Shown here in pieces: positions 1 through 6,700 of a stretch of 7,059 bases of DNA (position 1 is the first letter of the stretch; every line of letters begins with the position of its first letter). The stretch is from Bacteroidales bacterium UBA5537 (lineage in GTDB: Bacteria > Bacteroidota > Bacteroidia > Bacteroidales > Lentimicrobiaceae). The notes under the pieces are model-generated. The model was not told where the DNA came from. It did not search any database and saw only the letters and a program-made list of their open reading frames with translations. Location: the NCBI GenBank assembly GCA_002426025.1, contig DINP01000049.1, positions 10,649 through 17,707 on the forward strand, read 5' to 3'. The position numbers were made by a program, and so were the translations under genes.

Positions 1-69
1 AACGCCATAAAAAAAATCTGGCAATCTGCCGGTTATACAATAAAACAGAAACCCTTCAATGGAGCATAG
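1..69 (+). CDS. Possible C-terminal tail of an unidentified upstream gene (partial)
   Basis: Frame 1 is open from the left edge to a TAG at 67-69 and gives 22 residues beginning NAIKKIWQSAGY and ending KPFNGA. The composition (a Trp, a Gly-Tyr, Lys-rich) and the codons (AAA, CAG, GCC, GGT) resemble those of the real genes further right, so a true gene end is plausible. The family cannot be named from so little sequence. Frame 3 is also open from the edge, to a TGA at 108-110, but its peptide looks less protein-like and would run through the whole hairpin at 46-92. The call is tentative. Confidence 0.3.
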   Translation, partial: NAIKKIWQSAGYTIKQKPFNGA

Positions 70-92
70 TGCTATCAGTGAAGGGCTTTCTG
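46..92 (+). terminator. Long stem-loop, probable transcription terminator
   Basis: The arms at 46-58 and 79-92 pair as CAGAAA-CCCTTCA against TGAAGGGCTTTCTG, a 13-bp stem with one bulged base. A second small stem (AGCA/TGCT, 63-73) lies inside the loop. On the + strand the stem is followed by CTTTGTATT, a weak T tract. On the - strand it is followed by TTTTATTGT. The shape suits a terminator for a gene ending at about 69, possibly working in both directions. The stop codon of the candidate upstream gene lies in the loop. Confidence 0.5.
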
Positions 93-109
93 CTTTGTAT
101 TGCGAGTTG

Positions 110-141
110 AATAGTAGGGTGTTATAAGACAGACTACTATT
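110..141. repeat. 8-bp perfect inverted repeat, AT-rich
   Basis: AATAGTAG (110-117) and CTACTATT (134-141) are exact reverse complements separated by 16 bases. There is no T tract after either arm, so it does not look like an intrinsic terminator. It could be an operator-like site or a chance hairpin; the sequence does not decide. Confidence 0.35.
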
Positions 142-273
142 GCTTAAGGAGTATGATTTATCAGAAAATTGCTCATTTTTTGTTTGGTCAAAGCAAAAGT
201 AAAGGTTAGATTGAGGAGAGTTTAATTCTGCTCAATGAACAGTAAAACAGCACATTGAAAATTATTTTTGTAC

Positions 274-294
274 TGTCCTACCATTTGTCCTACC
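274..294. repeat. Two direct copies of a 9-bp sequence, 12-base period
   Basis: TGTCCTACC occurs at 274-282 and again at 286-294, with three bases (ATT) between. The second copy ends seven bases before the candidate -33 element at 301. This placement, just upstream of a promoter, would suit a pair of binding sites for an activator. An arm-type site for a recombinase is another possibility, but no integrase or attachment core is seen in the window. Function is unknown. Confidence 0.45.
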
Positions 295-300
295 CTATAG

Positions 301-333
301 TTTGCAAAGCCGTAAAGCCTTGTCATACATTTG
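301..333 (+). promoter_or_regulatory. Candidate Bacteroidota-type promoter for the acylphosphatase-like gene
   Basis: TTTG at 301-304 matches the -33 element. After 21 bases, TACATTTG at 326-333 is a full match to the -7 element TAnnTTTG recognised by the Bacteroidota primary sigma factor. Transcription would start near 340, leaving a short leader of roughly 15-20 bases before the ATG at 357. No Shine-Dalgarno sequence is visible in that leader, which is common in this phylum. With no clear terminator after 635, the transcript may continue into the giant gene. Confidence 0.55.
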
Positions 334-356
334 TCTGAATTCAATACAAGACCCCG

Positions 357-635
357 ATGTTGATTCATGCAGACATAACTTTTATCAAAAATAGCGCTGA
401 AGATGGCTTTGGTTTTGCCTGTATGAAAGCAGCCTATTTATTTGGTATTACCGGGCGCATGGACTATAACCATCAGGTGAAAATCCAGGCTGAAGGCCAT
501 CACGATAAAATACAGGAGTTTATTTCCTGGATAAAAGAAAATATAAAAGACTCTGATATACTACAATATAACTCCTCGAAAAACTACAGCGGAAAATTTA
601 AGGAATTTGATATTTACAGGCACTCAACAGATTAA
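357..635 (+). CDS. Acylphosphatase-fold protein, probably catalytically inactive
   Basis: The protein has 92 residues, the usual length of a stand-alone acylphosphatase, a small alpha/beta enzyme that hydrolyses acyl phosphates. The family pattern is readable in order: an N-terminal strand (residues 3-10); a loop with GFGF (17-20) in place of the family GVGFR; a helix (about 21-29); GRMDY (33-37) followed by the strand VKIQAEG (41-47), matching the family V-x-V-x-AEG; a helix DKIQEFISWIKE (50-61); and a final strand GKFKEFDIYR (79-88). The catalytic Arg after GxGF is Ala21. The conserved Asn that follows the G-x-V motif aligns with Tyr37, in a loop about two residues shorter than usual. Both substitutions argue against the classical reaction, so a binding or structural role is more likely. 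The in-frame TGA at 336-338 leaves ATG 357 as the first possible start. No signal peptide is seen, so it should be cytoplasmic. Confidence 0.72.
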   Translation: MLIHADITFIKNSAEDGFGFACMKAAYLFGITGRMDYNHQVKIQAEGHHDKIQEFISWIKENIKDSDILQYNSSKNYSGKFKEFDIYRHSTD

Positions 636-676
636 AATATAACAGCATTAATTGTTTCACATAAATTTTGAAAGTC

Positions 677-742
677 ATGAACTCAAAGTTTAGCCCATTA
701 TTGGTATTTTTCCTTGTGATTACTCTGACAAATTGTTTTAGC
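677..742 (+). other. Signal peptide of the giant protein
   Basis: Residues 1-22 carry a short N-terminus with Lys4, a hydrophobic core (LLVFFLVITL, 8-17) and a polar end NCFSQ (19-23). Cleavage between Ser22 and Gln23 is the likeliest, as ...FSQ ends are common among Bacteroidota Sec signals. Cys20 might suggest a lipoprotein, but the residues before it (L-T-N) do not fit the lipobox, which needs a small residue directly before Cys. Confidence 0.75.
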
Positions 743-3700
743 CAGACCATCGAAAAACCGACTGATAATAAACTTCAGCCCGAATATGGTTCCCTTGATT
801 ATTGGCAGATAAAGATGCAGGACAGGAATACCAATTTCAACACATTTAAGGAAGAATTTGAGAACTACTGGAAAGGGAAAACACCTCAAAAAGGCTCAGG
901 GTATAAACAGGTGAGCAGATGGATAATACATCAGCAGGCTTATGCCAACCCCGATGGAACGCTGCGTATGCCAGCAGATGATATTGAACAGGCCTTAGGG
1001 TTTATGCAGCAAATGAGTTCGATGGCTGTTACAGGAAACTGGAATTATGCGGCCCCTTTTAACCCGGTTTATAACTCAGGTAATCCAACACTTGAAGTTG
1101 CCGGTATGGGACGCGTAACTGCTATCGGCTTTAGTCCGCACAATAATTATACAGTTTACGTAGGAGCCCCTCTGGGTGGTCTCTGGAGGTCAACTGACTT
1201 TGGGGTATCATGGACCAATATGAATACTGATGTGATTTCAGCACTTGGGGTTTCTGCCATAGCGGTTCACCCATCTGACCCTTCCATCCTATTTATAGGT
1301 ACAGGAGATAGGGATGCAGAAAAAACATTGGGGCAAGGGATTTATAAATCATTGGATGGTGGACTTACCTGGACAGCAAAACCAATCTCTACAAGGCATG
1401 ACAAAGCAGTGCACAAAATATATTTTCATCCATCTAACCCCGACATAATGACTATTTCGTCCAACTATGGCATTTATAAATCATTAGATGGAGGCGAAAC
1501 CTGGCAAAAGAAACTGGCGGTTTATCTGATTGATTCAGAACAAAAGCCTGGCAGCCCATTTACAATTTACGCTGCCGGCAAGAACATCCTTTATAAATCA
1601 ATTGATTTCGGAGATACCTGGACGACTGTGCTCACTGTACCTACACACCGCATAGCTATTGGAGTTACACCTGCAAACCCTAATAGGGTACTGCTTTTTA
1701 CAACAAAAGATTCAAAGTTTTACAGAGTTTACCGCTCATCAAATTCAGGTGCAACTTTTGATACTATTTTTTCAACTGGTACGTCCCCGGGAGAAGGACA
1801 GGGAGGTTATAATCTGGATTTAGTCATTGACCCGAATAATGAAAACATAGTATATGCCGGCATGGTCAATTTCTATAAATCTGTTGATGGAGGAGCAACA
1901 TTTGTAAACCAGGAAGCAGTTTACGCAGACGACCAGCATATTTTCGAGTTTCATCCGGTTACTCATCGCCTTTTTATAGGAAATGATTCAGGTATTTGGT
2001 ACACCGATGATGGTAATAATTACACTTACTCAAGTAATGGGTTAAACATAACCACCTGTTACCGTATTGATGTATCGTCGCAGAATGCAACCCGGATTAT
2101 TTCAGGAAACCAGGATGCTGCTACCTTCGTTACACTTAACGGAATAACATACCGATCCATCGGTGGCGACGGAATGACCTGTAAATTTGATTTTTCAGAT
2201 GAAAACTATGTTTATGGAAGTGCTCAAAATGGGTACGTTGCAAGATCTATAAACGGGGGGGGAGTTAATGCTGCCTTTTCAGGAATAGCAGCAAATGGCA
2301 GTCATGGAATTGACCAGGAGGCAAACTTCCAATCAGCTTTCGCGATTAGTTCATTTAACCCCAATACCATGTATTATGGAGCACATGATGTTTGGAGAAG
2401 TTTTAATATTAAAGCAACAAATCCTGCCAGTGTGGTTTTTACTAAGATTTCTAACGATATTGCAGGGACAGACAGCCTACGAACAATTGAATACATGGAG
2501 CCGTCTAAGGCAAATCCAGATATACTATATGTTACCTATGACAATGGCAGAATGTTCCGTTCAGATAATGTGAACAGCGTTTCTCCAACATGGATTGAAT
2601 TACCTCAACCCAATAGCTGGCGCGGTGTAAGATTTGAATCTCATCCAACGGATCCTAATATCGTGTATATGGTTAGGGGCAAATATGTTTATCGCTCAGC
2701 TAACAAAGGAGAATCCTGGACAAGTATTACCCAGGGCTTTCCCGATTTGGTTGCACTATCCATTATTTATATGAATGGATCAGATGAAGGATTATACGTT
2801 GGAACCACTGCAGGTGTTTATTACAAGGACAATACAATGACAAGCTGGATTCCGTTCAAATCAGGTTTGCCTCTTACACAGGTAAGGGATATGGCTATTC
2901 ATTACGCGACTATTCCTGCACAACTTTTTGCCGGTACTTTTGGCCGTGGGGTTTGGAAGACATCCGTATTACCTTCCTACATCCCTGATCTGATAAGTGG
3001 AAACGGTATATCCTCCATAAATGGATGCCTGGTGAGTGCTTATAATAGTTTCACTACATCAAACTCCCAAACAACAATGGAGAGTTTTACCAACGGATAT
3101 TATCTTTCTGTTGACCAGATTATAAACGACGAAGACTACTTAATTCAGGAGGAAGAGTTATCGCAGGCCCTTCCTTCAGCTTCATTCCAGTCAGAAATTA
3201 TTTCTGTTGATGCGGCACATTTACTTCCATCGCTTCCTACTGGATCATACTATCTTGGATTTATGCTGGATAATGACAATAATATTCAGGAATCTAATGA
3301 AAATAATAATACGTGGGTAGCTCCTCAAATGGTTACTATTCCGGATAACCCTGCTGCACCTACCAATGTACAAGCCAGCGATGGAACGTTTTCCGACAAG
3401 ATTTCCATTTCATGGGTAAACAATACAGGAGAGCAACTCTATTTCGCCGTTTTTAGGGCTGAATCAATTTTTGATCTGGCTCCTGACCAGATTAGTAGTT
3501 CATGGTCAACAGCATTGAGTTATGACGACTACTCTGTTGTGCCCGGACAAACCTATTACTACAGGATAAAAGCCTCCCGCTACCCTGATGGAGTAAGGCC
3601 TTCAGTACTAAGTGCTTACAATACCGGTCATACTGCATTATCAATACCGGTTGATGTAGAGGCAAGTGATGGTCAGTTTGGCGACAGAATTGAAATTAGC

Positions 3701-6700
3701 TGGCCTGCAGTTACCGGAGCTACCCATTACCGTGTTTACAGAAGCCTTACCCCTGTGGCAACTGAGCAGAATGTTATCAGCGGGCCAACCTGGATTTCTG
3801 GTAACTTCTTTTCTGACAATACTGCAGTTATAGGCAATATTTATTATTATTGGGTAAGAGCTGCAATGAATGAATTTGGTCAATACGCAACCGACTGGAG
3901 CGAAGCGAACACTGGTTATATAGGTTTTGTTTCAGCTCCCGATGCCAATGCCAGTGACGGTTCTTACACCGACAGGGTTGTGATAAGCTGGAATGCTATT
4001 GCTGGTGCGTCGCACTACAGACTCTATCGTGGAACGTTTTTTCACCCTTCGGCTTCAACAGCTATCAGCACTTGGCAGACCAGCAACAGCTTTACCGATT
4101 ACACAGCCAGTACTGCGGTAAAATACTATTATTGGGTTCGGGCATCACAGGATGCGACAGGTACCATAGCCACTGGTTATGGTGCTGGTGATGCAGGATA
4201 TCGGAATTTTGTCACACCTGCAGTTACTGCATCTGATGGAACCTCTGAACTATATACTACTGTAAGCTGGTCGGCTGTCACTGGTGCCTCATATTATAAG
4301 GTTTACAGAAGGGCAGGTATTATAGAGCCTTATACTGCAATTTCGAGCTGGACAACCAGGACCAGCCGGATGGATAATTCCGGTGTCCCGGGTTTGTTGT
4401 ATGATTATACAGTAAAAGTGTCGAGCGATACCACTTATATTATAAGTGCAAATGCTACAGCAAATAGTGGATACCGACGAATTGCAGCCCCGGTGGTTAC
4501 AGCAACGGTTGGTACAAATCAAAATATGGTTGGGATCAGTTGGGAGCCTGCAGAGGGTGCATCCTATTACCGGGTTCAAAGAAGCACTGTAGAGAACCCC
4601 TCTTCATATACAACCATTGCAAATTATAGCAACACCTTAAATTTTACCTATCAGGATTTTACTGCAGTGCCAAACCAGCGCTATAATTATAGGGTTAATG
4701 GTGCGGTGAATTCTTCAGGCTTAAGGGCCGGTTCGTACGGTTTGGATATTGGAATGGCGGGATCCTGCAGTAATCTGGTTGAAGAAGATGCAGGTATGAG
4801 ATCGGTTAACCTGCATGGCACAACCCTCGATATTGGTTTTAGGTTGGCTAACTGGGGATATTTTAACCTGTCAGATTCCGTTTCAATTACTGTTTACCTC
4901 GAAAGCATACCGGCAAATGGCACGCCGGAGGTTATCCTTGGTACAAAAAAGATCCCTCCTCTCGCTGTGGATGAGTCTTATGATGTCGTTTTTTCTGCTG
5001 ATGCGGGTAATATCCCCGGATTTGACTTTACGTATGGAAACTGGCAAATTGCCCTCAATCTTTCGTGCGACAATGGTACAGGCAATTGCGACAATAATGC
5101 TGATGATAACTACCTTATTTGGCAAACTCCTTTAGTAAACCATACCGATGCTATGCATGGTATTTATACAATCGGGAGTACCGCTTGTGATTTTGAGAGC
5201 CCTGCTTATGCAATTGAAGCATTGCATTCCAGAGGGATTTCAGATCCTGTTACTTTCTATCTCCTTCCTGAGGTGTTTACAGAACAACTTCAGATTAATA
5301 CCATTTCAGGGGTTGGAACTGGTAAGCAAATTGTATTTACCCGTCACCCAGACTTTGCTGATACCGCTACCATTATTGCAATGCCTGCAGAAAACCGCAA
5401 TTATACTATAAAACTGACAAATTGTTCTTACATTACTTTTGAGCAATTGCACCTGTCAACCCTTGGTGCTTCTGATTTTATGTACACGTATGGAAGGGTT
5501 GTGGATATCGGTCAGGGATGTAGCAACCTGATCTTCCGTAATAACAAAATCACTGGATTTTCTGATAACTCACACCCTGATGATGCAAACAGTGTTATTT
5601 ATTCAAGCTATACAGGTAGCAGTAATCTGCTTATTGAAGGCAACAGGATAGAATCGGGGTACATTGGAATTAATATTTCAGGAAGTTCCTCTTCAACAAA
5701 CTATATAAATAATCTTGTGATAAAAGATAATGTAATTTCCGGCTTCTTTTACAAAGGAATGTTTCTTTTTAATATAAATCACCTTGAAGTCACTCACAAT
5801 AAAATATCTTCTGAGTGCATTGATAGCTGGGGATTTCTTGCAGGCATGCATTGTTCAAATATCCATAATGGATTTAATATCAGTAATAATGACATTCGGA
5901 TATCTGGAATCAATCAGGTTAATTATGGGATGTCTCTTACTGATCTTAATATGGATGGCACGCAAAATGGGATTATCTCTAATAATCTTGTTTCCATTGA
6001 TTCTTACCAGGCTAATAACTATGGACTTAGCCTTTATAAGATCAACAATACCAGCTTATTGCACAATACTGTTCATATATACGGAACCGCCGGTAATTTT
6101 TCAGTTGCAATGATTCTTCAGGGCGGAACAGATGAATTTGAGTATAGCAATACCTTTTATAATAACAACGTGGTAAGTAGCCTTAATGGTTACAGCCTTG
6201 CGGTGTTCGATTTTGCTGAAAATCCTGATTTTATTGCTAATATGGACTACAACAACTACCTTACAACGGGTTCTGATTTGTTTTTGATTGACGACGTACC
6301 GTATAACAATTTACAAGCATGGAGAGCGCTTTCGGGCAAAGATTCCCACTCTGTTTCAATAGATCCCGGCTTTGTAAGCAATACCGACCTGCACTGTACA
6401 AACATTGCTTTCGATAATAAAGGAACTCCATGTCAGGTTACGCTTGATATTGATAATGAGCCCCGTTCACTTACAACGCCTGACATTGGAGCCGACGAAT
6501 TCCCGAATGTGCCGACGCAAAAGAACCTTACGTTACAATTATTCCTTGAAGGGCTATATAATGGGTCAGGCACTATGCGGCAGTCATACGATGAAAACGG
6601 CCCGCACTTTGGCACCGGCATAGCCGATCAGCTGGTTATTGAATTGCGGTCTGCCACCGCATACAGTAATATTGTTTTCACTTCACCACCAGTTAATCTG

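Larger units (their letters stand above)
93..300. other. Non-coding stretch between the upstream gene end and the promoter
   Basis: No open frame here looks like a real gene on either strand. The region is AT-rich and holds the inverted repeat at 110-141 and the direct repeats at 274-294. An 18-codon micro-ORF (153-209) has AAGGAG only one base before its ATG and is not called as a gene. A TATTTTTG at 263-270 fits the Bacteroidota -7 consensus TAnnTTTG, but no TTTG lies at the right distance upstream. No tRNA or riboswitch pattern was recognised. Confidence 0.5.

Noticed and set aside
9..32. On the - strand, a 6-bp stem (18-32) followed by eight T looks like an intrinsic terminator.
   Set aside because: No - strand gene lies to the right for it to serve. 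The A run is equally explained by two Lys codons in the possible upstream reading frame, and the stem is short.
153..209. 18-codon ORF with AAGGAG just before its ATG.
   Set aside because: The spacing of one base is too short for ribosome binding. The phylum seldom relies on this signal, and the peptide matches nothing recognisable.
662..670. TAAATTTTG as a -7 promoter box for the giant gene.
   Set aside because: It has one extra base against TAnnTTTG and no TTTG at the expected distance upstream, and it would place the start of transcription at or after the ATG.
734..736. Cys20 as a lipoprotein attachment site.
   Set aside because: The residues before Cys are L-T-N, and Asn directly before Cys does not fit the lipobox. 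A Sec cleavage after Ser22 fits better.
3641..4579. Open frames on the - strand across the FN3-like repeats (3641-3883 and 4289-4579).
   Set aside because: They lie opposite well-supported coding sequence and their peptides show no family pattern.
4815..6623. Several short + strand frames of 70-110 codons in the second half of the giant gene.
   Set aside because: They overlap the long frame, whose translation has clear domain motifs throughout. The alternative peptides look like out-of-frame readings.
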